The position numbers and the translations under genes were made by a program. This document shows positions 8,380 through 17,474 of a DNA stretch of 64,000 nucleotides, one piece after another (position 1 is the first letter of the stretch; every line of letters begins with the position of its first letter). The notes under the pieces are model-generated. The model had not been told where the DNA came from. It ran no database searches and saw only the letters and a list, made by a program, of their open reading frames with translations. Source of the stretch: Methylumidiphilus sp963753955 (GTDB taxonomy: Bacteria > Pseudomonadota > Gammaproteobacteria > Methylococcales > Methylococcaceae); contig CAVWEM010000003.1 in assembly GCA_963753955.1 (NCBI GenBank), forward strand, positions 62,001 to 126,000, in the 5' to 3' direction.

Positions 8380-8685
8380 ATGCGAGAAATCTCCTTTGCC
8401 CATCCCGGCGAAATACTCAACGAGGACTTTCTGAAACCGCTAGGCGTCAGCCAGTATGCGCTGGCCAAGGCGATAGGCGTGCCGCCGCGGCGCATCCATG
8501 AAATCGTCCAGGGCAAACGCAGCATCAGCGCCGACACGGCTGTGCGCCTGGCCGTATTCTTTGGCACCGACGCGCAAAGCTGGATCAATCTGCAATCCCA
8601 TTACGATACGGAACAGGCCATGGAAACCCTGGCCGACATATTGGCGAGGATCACGCCGTACCAGGCGAAAACAGCGGTAAACTAA
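8380..8685 (+). CDS. higA: HigA-like antitoxin, XRE-type helix-turn-helix
   Basis: A 101-residue protein with a Cro/C1-type helix-turn-helix at about residues 25-60 (VSQYALAKAIGVPPRRIHEIVQGKRSISADTAVRLAVFFG is the region). The opening HPGEILNEDFL is characteristic of the HigA/VapA antitoxins. I chose the ATG at 8380, which gives the standard family N-terminus and follows the toxin stop by 13 bases; longer frames would overlap the toxin. The expected role is to neutralise HigB and repress the operon. Confidence 0.9.
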   Translation: MREISFAHPGEILNEDFLKPLGVSQYALAKAIGVPPRRIHEIVQGKRSISADTAVRLAVFFGTDAQSWINLQSHYDTEQAMETLADILARITPYQAKTAVN

Positions 8686-8691
8686 GCCAGC

Positions 8692-8958
8692 AGCCCGCGT
8701 AGGTTGGGGTGAGGAACGAACCCCAACATTCCAGGAAGGCGGCATTGTGTTGGGGTTCCTTGCGTCACCCCAACCTACAATTCAAACGAAGCGGGCCGGG
8801 GTATGACAATGTGCGCGACGGGGTTTGCAACCCCGTCGCAACGTTTGCGGTGCGGCGATATGTCGGACATTATGCTGGAATTAAAATGCTTACGCTTTGT
8901 GCGTTGGGGCGGACTTAAAACGTTTCGGTCGGGGTTGCAAACCCCGACCGGCATTGCG
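8692..8958. repeat. 267-bp composite palindromic repeat, copy B
   Basis: Same length and orientation as copy A at 7437-7703, differing at about ten positions, most of them in the stretch just before the last palindromic arm. It begins 6 bases after the higA stop. Confidence 0.85.
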
Positions 8959-9140
8959 GCATTGTCCTGTCCAACATCCAAAATCCTCCACCCAACCGCT
9001 AGAAACACAACGCGGTAGGGTGCGCTAAGTCGGCAATGTCATAGGAAGCGGTGGGGAACGAACCGCATCAATCGCGTGAATCCATCCTTAGGGTTCCGCC
9101 GCAATTCAACGCATACCTTCTAATACAAAGAAGCCCCGCC

Positions 9141-9359
9141 ATGACCGAATTACTCGAAAAAGCCTTTACCGTAGCCTCGAAACTACCTGACCCCGAGCAA
9201 GATTCTTTTGCGCGTTGGCTATTGTCTAAATTGGAATCGGAAAGGAAATGGGATGATCTGTTTGGCGGTTCTCAGGACATTTTAAGCCGACTTGCGGACG
9301 AAGCGATTGCCGAACATAGGCAGGGGAAAACCAAACACTTGGATGCGGATGCTTTGTGA
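9141..9359 (+). CDS. Putative antitoxin-like small protein (72 residues)
   Basis: A small acidic-then-basic helical protein starting MTELLEKAFTVASKLPDPEQ. It ends with ADEAIAEHRQGKTKHLDADAL, a pattern seen in antitoxins paired with RelE/ParE-type toxins. The ATG at 9141 is chosen because upstream codons lie in repeat DNA. Its stop overlaps a GTG that opens a truncated toxin-like frame, matching the usual antitoxin-toxin coupling. The family is inferred from pattern and context only. Confidence 0.6.
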   Translation: MTELLEKAFTVASKLPDPEQDSFARWLLSKLESERKWDDLFGGSQDILSRLADEAIAEHRQGKTKHLDADAL

Positions 9360-9433
9360 TTTCGCATACCACTTCCACGTTCCGATTATTGCTTGAAAGA
9401 TTGACGGTCGATATTCGGTTACAAACGCGGTAA
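9356..9433 (+). pseudogene. Truncated RelE/ParE-like toxin fragment
   Basis: A GTG overlapping the preceding stop opens a 25-codon frame reading ISHTTSTFRLLLERLTVDIR. This resembles the N-terminus of small toxins of the form '..TT..FR.LL..LP..IR'. The frame ends where a REP-like repeat (9426-9491) begins. The rest of the toxin is missing, so the partner antitoxin-like gene is orphaned. Confidence 0.5.
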
Positions 9434-9491
9434 GATGCGCTAATTCGCATAACGTCCGATTGATGCGCCTCCTTCGTCGGCACATCCTAGG
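9426..9491. repeat. REP-like repeat, diverged copy
   Basis: Contains GATGCGCCTCCTTCGTCGGC followed by ACATCCTAGG, matching the right half of the repeat at 7717-7795. The left half, GTAAGATGCGC, is diverged. It truncates the toxin-like frame before it. Confidence 0.6.
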
Positions 9492-9531
9492 CCAACTCGC
9501 GATTTTGATAATAATCTTTGGATAACTTTGA

Positions 9532-9842
9532 ATGCTCATCTATCTTGACCTTTGTTGCTTCAACCGGCCATTCGACGACCAAAGCCAATCCCGCATTCAT
9601 CTTGAAACTGAAGCCAAGCCCATCATACAGCAACATATCAGCGATGGCCGACATCAGCTTATCTGATCACATATTCTGGAATACGAGAATAGCCTGAATC
9701 TTTTCATCGACCGCCGACATTCCATCGGCGAATGGCGCAAATATTCGGCTGTTACCGTCACCCATAGCGTCCCGCTGGTTAATATCGCACATGATCTGAT
9801 GCGCTTGGGTATCAAGGAATTGGAGAACTGGTATGAGAACTG
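9532..9842 (+). pseudogene. PIN-like toxin, inactivated by a stop and C-terminal loss
   Basis: From the ATG at 9532 the frame reads MLIYLDLCCFNRPFDD, the typical N-terminus of a PIN-fold toxin group, with its first acidic residue at Asp6. An in-frame TGA stands in ...HQLI*SHILEYEN..., where related proteins have Trp, so TGG to TGA is likely. The same frame continues coherently to VNIAHDLMRLGIKELENW and then stops. The expected remaining ~40 residues, including the final acidic cluster, are absent. An antitoxin-like start (MRTDAEIRQEGMKALI) overlaps the end at 9833. Confidence 0.6.
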
Positions 9843-9875
9843 ATGCGGAAATTCGCCAGGAAGGCATGAAAGCTT
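9833..9875 (+). pseudogene. 5' fragment of an antitoxin-like gene cut by a transposon
   Basis: The frame MRTDAEIRQEGMKALI resembles the start of small proteins paired with PIN toxins. It runs directly into the left inverted repeat of the element at 9876. No continuation in the same style is recognised beyond the element. Confidence 0.4.
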
Positions 9876-10788
9876 TAATAACCTTTGGTGCTAGTTTTTC
9901 AGTATTAAAGACTGAACTCGGCGATGGACAAAGGCACGAAGCCATCGTCCCGCACAGGCAGTCCGTTCCATGCGACCAGCAGGTTGAAGGCGGCGACCGC
10001 CATGGCCAGGTGGGACTGGAAATAGGCCATCACCTGGTGCCGCATCTTCTTGGCGTGGGAGACGACGGTCAGCATGGAGTAGACGGTCTCCACCCCCATC
10101 CTGCCGTTCCAACGCCCGCGCGGGCAGAGCTTCAGGTTGGGCGGGTCGCCCTCCGCCGCGTGGAACCCGGTGTCGGCCAGCATCAGGCAACGGTCCTGGA
10201 AAGCCTCCACCAGCGGGTGGAACTAGGTGTCATGGGCGTTCGCGGTCGCCCAAGCCCAGCCGATGACCTGGCCGAGGTGGTTGAGCGCCAGGCACAGCTT
10301 GCCGCCGACGATCCAGCGATGGTTGGAGATGCCGGGCTCCGCCCTGCCCTTGGGGTTGCGGCCCCGGCGCACCGGGTGGATCAGCTCGACCCCGTAGCTG
10401 TCGATGACGCCGAGCAGGCTCGGCGGGCGAGGAACATCTGCGCCCACCGCCAATGCGTCCTCAGGCGGCGGAAAGGGCGGGTGCGCTCCGGCAGCCGGGG
10501 AAACAAGCGGCCGTAGTCCCGGCCCAGCCAGCGGTAGAAGGCCTGCTGGCCGACGCCCTTGACGGCGAACAGCAAGCCGATGGTCACCAGCTCGCTCGGC
10601 CAAAGCGCCGCATGGCTGTGGTTCGGGACGTTTTCCATCCGGCCGTCTACCCGACAGAACAGGTCGGTGATAAAGTCTTCGGTGGTCATGGGAGGAGCCT
10701 CCGTGGGAAAAGCGTTTTTCGTCAAACACTTGACCACTTTAGCCCTTTCCCGTGACCGCTGCCAAAAAACTAGCACCAAAGGTTATTA
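9876..10788 (-). mobile_element. Degenerate insertion sequence (~913 bp)
   Basis: Bounded by inverted repeats TAATAACCTTTGGTGCTAG at the left end and its complement at the right end (to 10788). It holds one minus-strand transposase gene broken by a frameshift and a stop. No convincing target duplication is visible. I do not assign an IS family with confidence. Confidence 0.75.
9905..10689 (-). pseudogene. DDE-type transposase, frameshifted and with internal stop
   Basis: The N-terminal part from the ATG at 10689 reads MTTEDFITDLFCRVDGRM and continues to WAQMFLA. Near 10430 the frame must change to reach PPSLLGVIDSYGVELIHP..., which contains a probable first catalytic Asp. An in-frame TAG at 10223-10225 (..NAHDT*FHPLVEAF..) follows. 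The last part carries LMLADTGFHA with a probable second Asp, and a conserved-looking end near 9905 (DDGFVPLSIAEFSL). With two lesions the element cannot make transposase unless the sequence is wrong. Confidence 0.8.
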
Positions 10789-11123
10789 GTCATTTTGTTG
10801 AAGTATATGTGCGGCCTAATGATCTATTTCGTCCATCCCCGGATAATGAAATCACCGACACTACTGCTGGACTCAACTTTCCTGACAATACCGAGGTCTG
10901 GTATCGGCAATGGTTCAATGCCTTGCGGACGCAGCTATATGGTCAAAGCGAAAATCCAATGCACACTGCCTTTCCTTGGACGCAATTGGGGTACACCTAT
11001 GACTGGGGCAGTGGAAGCTCCAAGAGAAGCTCCAAGATAGGAGTCAGTGAGTTTGTCATCAAGAAAAATTCGGACGTGGTCATCAATAACATCGTGCCGC
11101 TTGAGGAATATTGCCAACGGTAG
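10789..11123 (+). pseudogene. 3' part of an unidentified gene truncated by the IS
   Basis: An open frame enters from the IS end and reads HFVEVYVRPNDLFRPSPDNE to a stop at 11123, about 110 residues. It has native-looking composition (Tyr/Trp/Asn-rich, for example TEVWYRQWFNALRTQ and YTYDWGSGSS), which favours a real protein remnant over random sequence. I do not recognise the family. Lower GC than the flanking genes suggests acquired DNA. Confidence 0.4.
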
Positions 11124-11167
11124 GCTGGATGCCGGAGGATTATAGTCTGGCATCTTAAATCTCCTGC

Positions 11168-11752
11168 CTATTTATCCTCGCTGATCCGGCTGGCCGTAGG
11201 CCCGTCCTGATCCCGGTACTTGGCGTCGGCGCGTTTGCGGTAAGAGCGGTCGGCGGGGCCGGACATCGGCTCGAAGCTGATCGCCCCGATGGACATGCCG
11301 GGGCGCAGGGCCAAAGGAAGCTTCCCGGAATTGTAAAACTCCAACACGATATTGCCGCTCCAACCGGGGTCTATGCGGTGGGCGGTGACATGCACCATCA
11401 AGCCCAGCCGCGCCAGGCTGGAGCGTCCATCCAGCCAACCGACAATATCATCGGGCAGGCTGATGGAATCCTCCGTCGCCCCCAAGGCCAACTCGCCCGG
11501 ATGCAGGAAAAACGCCTCGCCCGCGACTATGACGATCTCGTCGCTCATGACTTTTTCAATCGCCGCGTCCGTCTCCTCGCGGGAGCCGGACAGGTCGATG
11601 TAAGGTGTGGTGTGGGAACTGAACACGCGGAAACGGTTGCCCAGCAGCAAATCCACGCTGACGCCGCTGATGCGCTCGACGGCGGGGCGGGGGCTCATTT
11701 TGATCCGGCCCGCGTCCAGGGCGGCGATGATGTCGCGGTCGCAGAGTCTCAT
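11168..11752 (-). CDS. dcd: dCTP deaminase
   Basis: Deaminates dCTP to dUTP for dTMP synthesis. The 194-residue length is that of bacterial Dcd. The motifs SGVSVDLLLGNRFRVF (N-terminal) and LDGRSSLARLGLMVHVTAHRIDPGW (region 110-135, containing the Ser/Arg/Glu-type active site) are clear. The C-terminus carries YRKRADAKYRDQDGP, typical of the flexible lid. It lies just downstream of apbC on the same strand, with a REP-like palindrome between them, an association common in proteobacteria. Confidence 0.95.
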   Translation of the reverse strand: MRLCDRDIIAALDAGRIKMSPRPAVERISGVSVDLLLGNRFRVFSSHTTPYIDLSGSREETDAAIEKVMSDEIVIVAGEAFFLHPGELALGATEDSISLPDDIVGWLDGRSSLARLGLMVHVTAHRIDPGWSGNIVLEFYNSGKLPLALRPGMSIGAISFEPMSGPADRSYRKRADAKYRDQDGPTASRISEDK

Positions 11753-11755
11753 GAC

Positions 11756-11791
11756 ACCCTCTCCCCAACCCCTCTCCCTGAGGGAGAGGGG
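11756..11791. repeat. REP-like palindrome between apbC and dcd
   Basis: A perfect CCCCTCTCCC-TGA-GGGAGAGGGG hairpin (11769-11791) preceded by ACCCTCTCCCCAA. It is the same family as the repeat at 969-1006. Confidence 0.8.
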
Positions 11792-11810
11792 CTTAAAATT
11801 GATAGTGGCA

Positions 11811-12899
<1,089 letters not shown>

Positions 12900-12960
12900 A
12901 GGGGTTCCTAGGTTGGATGATGGATCGTCATTTTGAGCCGATTTTACACCGTTTGTTTCT

Positions 12961-13110
12961 TCAGGCTGAACTCGTCCAGCGGCTTTCCCGCAATTCAATG
13001 GCCTTCAATGTCTGCGCCGCCGGATTGACGATCACGCCATGCCGGGCGCAAAGCGGCAGCTTCACCACGCGCTCTTTCTTGACCGTGAAATCAACGGATA
13101 GGCTTGGCAT
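12961..13110 (-). CDS. Possible small protein (49 residues)
   Basis: A short frame from the ATG at 13110 reads MPSLSVDFTVKKERVVKLPL and continues ARHGVIVNPAAQTLKAIELRE. The composition looks protein-like and it sits between epmA and apbC on the same strand, but it is short and no family is recognised. It could also be untranslated leader of apbC. Confidence 0.35.
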   Translation of the reverse strand: MPSLSVDFTVKKERVVKLPLCARHGVIVNPAAQTLKAIELRESRWTSSA

Positions 13111-13151
13111 TGTTTGAAAAAGCGACGGGTTGGGTGGCTCCCGCCAAAGTC

Positions 13152-14147
13152 TTAACTCCTTCCCACCGGAAACGCTAAAACCTGCCCGATGCTTTCCGCG
13201 CCAGCCAGCAACATCAGCACCCGATCCAGCCCCAAAGCAATGCCGGAACAATCTGGCAAGCCCGCATCCAAAGCCGCCAGGAAAAGTTGGTCTTTGGGTG
13301 GCAAGGGCGAGCCCATCGTCCGGCGCAGTTCCAGATCGGCATTGAAGCGTCGGCTCTGTTCGGCTGCGTCGGCCAGTTCGTGGTAGCCATTGCCAAGTTC
13401 CATGCCGTCCATGAACACTTCCACCCGCTCCACCACTTCGGGTTGGCCCGGTTTCGCCCGTGCCAGCGAAGGCAGGGAGGCGGGATAGTCCTGGACGAAG
13501 CTGACATGCCCGCGTCCCAGGCAAGGCTGGATGAGGTGGCTGAACAAGAGATCCAGCCAGGTGTTGCGGTCTTCGCCGCACAGGGCCACGGCTTCGTCCA
13601 AGCCGTGCCGTCGGGCGCAGGCGGCGAATTCTTCCGGCGTTGCCAAGACCGGATCGACTCCGGTGTGGCGGGCAAACAATGCCCGGTAGGCGTGACGTTC
13701 GGAGGGATCTAGTTCGCGTACCCCTGCGAACAGGCAGCCCAGCAGGGCGTCGATTTCGTCCATCAAATCGCCTAGGCTGAAACCGACCCGGTACCATTCC
13801 AGGATGGTGAACTCGGGGTTATGGTAGCGCCCAGGCTCTTCGTTGCGAAACGCCTTGCAGATTTGGTAAATCGAACCCGAACCTGCGACCAGCAGGCGCT
13901 TCATGGCAAATTCGGGGGAGGTTTGCAGGTAAAGCGTGGTGCCTTGGGATTGTCCCGGCTGGCGGAATGCGGCGGTGAAGGGGTGGACGTTCGGGTCGGT
14001 GCCTGCGGCGTGGCAGAGGAGGGGGGTTTCCACTTCCAACACGCCGCGCCTTGCGAAGAAGCGGCGTATTTTCGCCAGCATATCCGCCCTGGTCTGCAGG
14101 GCGGATAAGGGGCAGGCGGGTTGCCAGTCTGGCCTATTCCTTAGCAC
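13152..14147 (-). CDS. epmA: EF-P--(R)-beta-lysine ligase EpmA
   Basis: A class II lysyl-tRNA-synthetase paralogue without an anticodon-binding domain, 331 residues. It attaches (R)-beta-lysine to Lys34 of EF-P. Motif 2 is visible as FRNEEPGRYHNPEFTILEWYRV, and motif 3 as GIALGLDRVLMLLAG close to the C-terminus. The N-terminus RADMLAKIRRFFARRGVLEVETP is typical. Its ATG overlaps the end of efp by 14 bases, so enzyme and substrate are probably translationally coupled. Confidence 0.95.
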   Translation of the reverse strand: MLRNRPDWQPACPLSALQTRADMLAKIRRFFARRGVLEVETPLLCHAAGTDPNVHPFTAAFRQPGQSQGTTLYLQTSPEFAMKRLLVAGSGSIYQICKAFRNEEPGRYHNPEFTILEWYRVGFSLGDLMDEIDALLGCLFAGVRELDPSERHAYRALFARHTGVDPVLATPEEFAACARRHGLDEAVALCGEDRNTWLDLLFSHLIQPCLGRGHVSFVQDYPASLPSLARAKPGQPEVVERVEVFMDGMELGNGYHELADAAEQSRRFNADLELRRTMGSPLPPKDQLFLAALDAGLPDCSGIALGLDRVLMLLAGAESIGQVLAFPVGRS

Positions 14148-14703
14148 GCGAAATATATTCGCCGGTGCGGGTGTCCACTTTGATGAGTTCGTCTTGCTGC
14201 ACGAACAGAGGTACGCGCACCACCGCGCCGGTCTCCAGCTTGGCCGGTTTGCCGCCGCCGCCGGAGGTGTCGCCGCGCACGCCGGGGTCGGTCTCGACGA
14301 TCTTCAGGACGACGGAGTTGGGCGGGGTGACGGATAGTGGATTGCCGTTGTACAGGGTGACGATGCAGACATCCTGCTCCTTGAGCCATTTCTTGGCGTC
14401 GCCCACGGCGTTGGCATCGGCGGTGTATTGCTCGAACGACTCCGGCTGCATGAAGTGCCACAATTCGCCGTCGTTATAGAGGTACTGCATGTCCGTGTCG
14501 GCCACGTCGGCGGTTTCCATGGTTTCGCCGGACTTCAAGGTGCGTTCGAGAACCCTGCCGGTCTTCAGGAAGCGAAACTTGACACGGTTGAACGCTTGGC
14601 CCTTGCCGGGTTTGACGAATTCGTTTTCGAGCAAGACGACCGGCTCGCCGTCGAGCATGAGCTTCAGGCCGTTCTTAAAATCGCTGGTGCTGATAGTTGC
14701 CAT
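14134..14703 (-). CDS. efp: Translation elongation factor P
   Basis: EF-P relieves ribosome stalling at polyproline stretches. The 189-residue product has the modification loop KPGKGQ with Lys exactly at position 34, the residue beta-lysylated by EpmA. The three beta-barrel domains are evident from length and the final VRVPLFVQQDELIKVDTRTGEYISR. It is first in a minus-strand efp-epmA unit and diverges from epmB, so the substrate and both modification enzymes sit together. Confidence 0.97.
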   Translation of the reverse strand: MATISTSDFKNGLKLMLDGEPVVLLENEFVKPGKGQAFNRVKFRFLKTGRVLERTLKSGETMETADVADTDMQYLYNDGELWHFMQPESFEQYTADANAVGDAKKWLKEQDVCIVTLYNGNPLSVTPPNSVVLKIVETDPGVRGDTSGGGGKPAKLETGAVVRVPLFVQQDELIKVDTRTGEYISRAKE

Positions 14704-14727
14704 TCTGTCCTCGTGTTGTGCTTTGGG

Positions 14728-14756
14728 TGACGCAAAAAAATGTCGGGCATTATAAT
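14728..14756 (+). promoter_or_regulatory. Putative sigma70 promoter for epmB
   Basis: A TGACGC -35 box at 14728-14733 and a perfect TATAAT at 14751-14756 with 17-bp spacing. The upstream ATG at 14740 lies inside this promoter. Confidence 0.55.
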
Positions 14757-14787
14757 AGACAGCCCTGCCATTAGAAACTTTATCTGC

Positions 14788-15786
14788 GTGAATTCATCGA
14801 CATCCGTCCCTGTGTCCGGTTGGAAAGCCGAGTTGGCGGCCTCCTTCACCCGCATCAATGATTTGCTGGACTACCTCGGATTGCCCTTGGAACACCAGGA
14901 AATGCGCGGGGAGGCGGCTGGGCGGTTCGCCTTCCGCGTCACCGCCGCCTTCGCCTCGCGGATGAAGCAAGGCGATCCTGCCGACCCTCTGTTGCGCCAA
15001 GTGTTGCCCCTGGCGGAGGAGTTGCGGGTATGGCCTGGCTTTCTCGCCGACCCGGTCGGCGATTTGCAAGCTGTGGCCGTCCCCGGCCTGTTGCACAAAT
15101 ACCACGGGCGGGCTTTGCTCATCGCCACCGGCGCTTGCGCCATCAATTGCCGGTATTGCTTCCGCCGCGAATTTCCCTACGCCGATGCCCAGTTGGGCCG
15201 CAGCCGCGAGGCGGAAGCTTTGGCCCATATCGCGGCGGACGCCAGCATCGCCGAGGTCATCCTAAGTGGCGGCGATCCTCTGGTGCTGGACGACGGGCGT
15301 TTGGAGACGCTGGTCGATGGCATCGCAGCCATCCCCCATGTGAGCCGCCTGCGCATCCATAGCCGCCTGCCGGTGGTCCTGCCTGCGCGCATCACCCCCC
15401 GCTTGGTGCAAATCCTGGTCGGCACTCGGCTTAAGCCGGTCATGGTCATCCATGCCAACCATGCCAATGAATTCGACACGGAGGTCGGGCGGTCTTTGGA
15501 TCGTTTGCGCGGGGCCGGGGTGGTCTTGCTGAACCAGTCGGTATTGTTGCAAGGCGTCAACGACACGCTGGAGGCTCTGGCTGCCTTAAGCGAAACCCTG
15601 CTCGACTATGGCGTGACGCCTTATTATCTGCATCTGTTGGACAAGGCACGGGGAACGGGGCATTTTGATGTTCCCGAGGAAAAGGTGCTGGCCTTGTGTG
15701 AGGATTTGCGGCGGCGTTTGCCGGGTTATCTGGTGCCTAGGTTGGTTCGGGAGGTGGCTGGGGAACCTTACAAGACGTTGGTTTGA
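14788..15786 (+). CDS. epmB: EF-P (R)-beta-lysylation enzyme: lysine 2,3-aminomutase EpmB
   Basis: A radical-SAM, PLP-dependent aminomutase that makes (R)-beta-lysine for EpmA. The cluster motif CAINCRYCFRREFPY (Cx3Cx2C) is clear, followed by a glycine-rich SGGDPLVL, an RIHSRLPVVLPARIT segment and a C-terminal PYYLHLLDKARG. I prefer the GTG at 14788 because a good promoter overlaps the alternative ATG at 14740, which would otherwise lie upstream of the transcription start. The gene is divergent from efp-epmA. Confidence 0.93.
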   Translation: MNSSTSVPVSGWKAELAASFTRINDLLDYLGLPLEHQEMRGEAAGRFAFRVTAAFASRMKQGDPADPLLRQVLPLAEELRVWPGFLADPVGDLQAVAVPGLLHKYHGRALLIATGACAINCRYCFRREFPYADAQLGRSREAEALAHIAADASIAEVILSGGDPLVLDDGRLETLVDGIAAIPHVSRLRIHSRLPVVLPARITPRLVQILVGTRLKPVMVIHANHANEFDTEVGRSLDRLRGAGVVLLNQSVLLQGVNDTLEALAALSETLLDYGVTPYYLHLLDKARGTGHFDVPEEKVLALCEDLRRRLPGYLVPRLVREVAGEPYKTLV

Positions 15787-16048
15787 TGTAGGAGCGGGCA
15801 TAGCCATTTGATGCGTGTCAACACCCGCAAATCCTTGCAAACAAGCCGTGGGCGCGGCCTGCTGCTACGGTGCCATGGGTTCACGCCCATCAGGAGGAGG
15901 GGTTCTTGCCAAGTGCTAAGGTTTGTTCGTCGCGGGTGGGGCAAAGCAAGCCCTGCACTCCATCGGCAGTGAAGCTGGGCTGTAAACTTGCCCCCAAGGC
16001 CGTAATCCGGCACACTTACCAAAAAACCGGACGGGGTGATTTGCAATC

Positions 16049-17458
16049 ATGAGCAGACGAATCAAGAAAAATCCCAATGCGCTTGGCCTGCGGAATGCTA
16101 ATGGCTTGGCCAGGCAGGTGAGGGGCATCCTCACGTCGCTGGCCATTCCTACCATCCTCACCGCCTGCGCGCCTGCGCCTCATATCCATTCGAGTTCCAG
16201 CCAGACGGCGGGTTCGGCAAAAACCATCCTTTACGTGACGCCGCGAGGCAAGGGGGTGGGCGGGGAAAGCGTGGCAATGGATGAGTCCGCCAAAGATTCT
16301 GGCACTTCTCCCGCCAATCAGTACGTTCCGCTTTCCTCGGATGTTTCCATATTCGAGAAAATCCTGCAGAAGTACCAGATTCCGCCCGACCCGTCGAATG
16401 TCGGCCTCAAGGTCAAGCCTGCGGCCACCACCGCGAAGGGGAAATCCCGCTTCCAGAGTGCGGCACTGAGTCCGCCGCTTTCGCCCGCGTCCTTGAAGGA
16501 CGGCATTTGGGAGCGCATGCGCAAGCGCCTGATGTTGACCGGCATTGAGCAGGAAAGGATTGCGGCGGAAGTGGACAAGATCAAGCGTTCGCCGGGTGCC
16601 TTGGATTTCCTGTCGAAGCGGGCCGAACCGTTTTTGTTTTATATCGTGGACGAGATCGAGCGCCGTGGCTTGCCTATGGATCTGGCAATGGTGCCGATGG
16701 TCGAGAGCGGCTTCCAACCCGCAGCCGTCTCGCCGAAACAAGCCGCCGGCATCTGGCAGTTCATCCCCGGCACGGCGACGGACTATGGCTTGAAGTTGGT
16801 CGATGGCTACGATGGGCGCTATGACATTTATGCCTCGACCAAGGCCGCCCTCAAATATCTGTCGCGCTTGCAAGGCCTGTTCAGCGGCGACTGGCTCCTG
16901 GCCTTGGCTGCCTACAACGCGGGTGAAGGTGCCGTGCAAAGGGCAATGCAGGCGAACCAGAAGGCGGGGCTAGGGACGAGTTTCTGGGATCTGGATTTGC
17001 CCGCCGAGACCAAGGCTTATGTGCCGAAGATATTGGCGTTGTCCCGCGTGGTCGCCGACCCGGCTGCCCATGGCTTGAGCCTGCGCAAGATCAGCCCTTT
17101 GCCTTATCTGGCGAGGGTCGAGGTGAATGGCGAGGCGGCGCAGTTGGCCCAGGCGGTGTCGGGGGCGGGCATGAGCTGGGAGGAATTTTACGGATTGAAT
17201 CCGGCGTTCAAGTCCGACGTGGCGCCGGGTGCCTCGTTCAACCTGCTGCTGCCTTTGGACAAGGCGCAAATGCTCGCGGCGAATTTACCGGGTGCCAAGT
17301 TGATCGCCGCCCGCAAGTATGTGGTCAAAAAGGGTGAAACCCTGGTGGTGATCGCCAAGCAACAGGGCGTTCCGCCCTTGAAGCTGGCCGAATGGAACGG
17401 ATTGAAGACCGACAGCCGGGTGAAGGCGGGCCAGGAACTCATCATTTTACCGGTTTAA
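16049..17458 (+). CDS. mltD: Membrane-bound lytic murein transglycosylase D-like lipoprotein
   Basis: Cleaves peptidoglycan glycan strands in the periplasm. A lipobox-like segment (IPTILTAC) near residues 34-41 suggests lipidation at that Cys. The SLT domain spans about 190-320, with the catalytic Glu in MVESGFQPAAVSPKQAAGIWQF and the downstream LALAAYNAGEGAV. A single LysM domain ends the protein (KYVVKKGETLVVIAKQQGV). Length 469 fits MltD-type enzymes with few LysM repeats. Confidence 0.9.
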   Translation: MSRRIKKNPNALGLRNANGLARQVRGILTSLAIPTILTACAPAPHIHSSSSQTAGSAKTILYVTPRGKGVGGESVAMDESAKDSGTSPANQYVPLSSDVSIFEKILQKYQIPPDPSNVGLKVKPAATTAKGKSRFQSAALSPPLSPASLKDGIWERMRKRLMLTGIEQERIAAEVDKIKRSPGALDFLSKRAEPFLFYIVDEIERRGLPMDLAMVPMVESGFQPAAVSPKQAAGIWQFIPGTATDYGLKLVDGYDGRYDIYASTKAALKYLSRLQGLFSGDWLLALAAYNAGEGAVQRAMQANQKAGLGTSFWDLDLPAETKAYVPKILALSRVVADPAAHGLSLRKISPLPYLARVEVNGEAAQLAQAVSGAGMSWEEFYGLNPAFKSDVAPGASFNLLLPLDKAQMLAANLPGAKLIAARKYVVKKGETLVVIAKQQGVPPLKLAEWNGLKTDSRVKAGQELIILPV

Positions 17459-17474
17459 GTTAGCCCAATCCAAT

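Noticed and set aside
14740..14787. ATG at 14740 as the epmB start
   Set aside because: It lies within the spacer of a good sigma70-like promoter (TATAAT at 14751-14756). The GTG at 14788 is preferred, though not proven.
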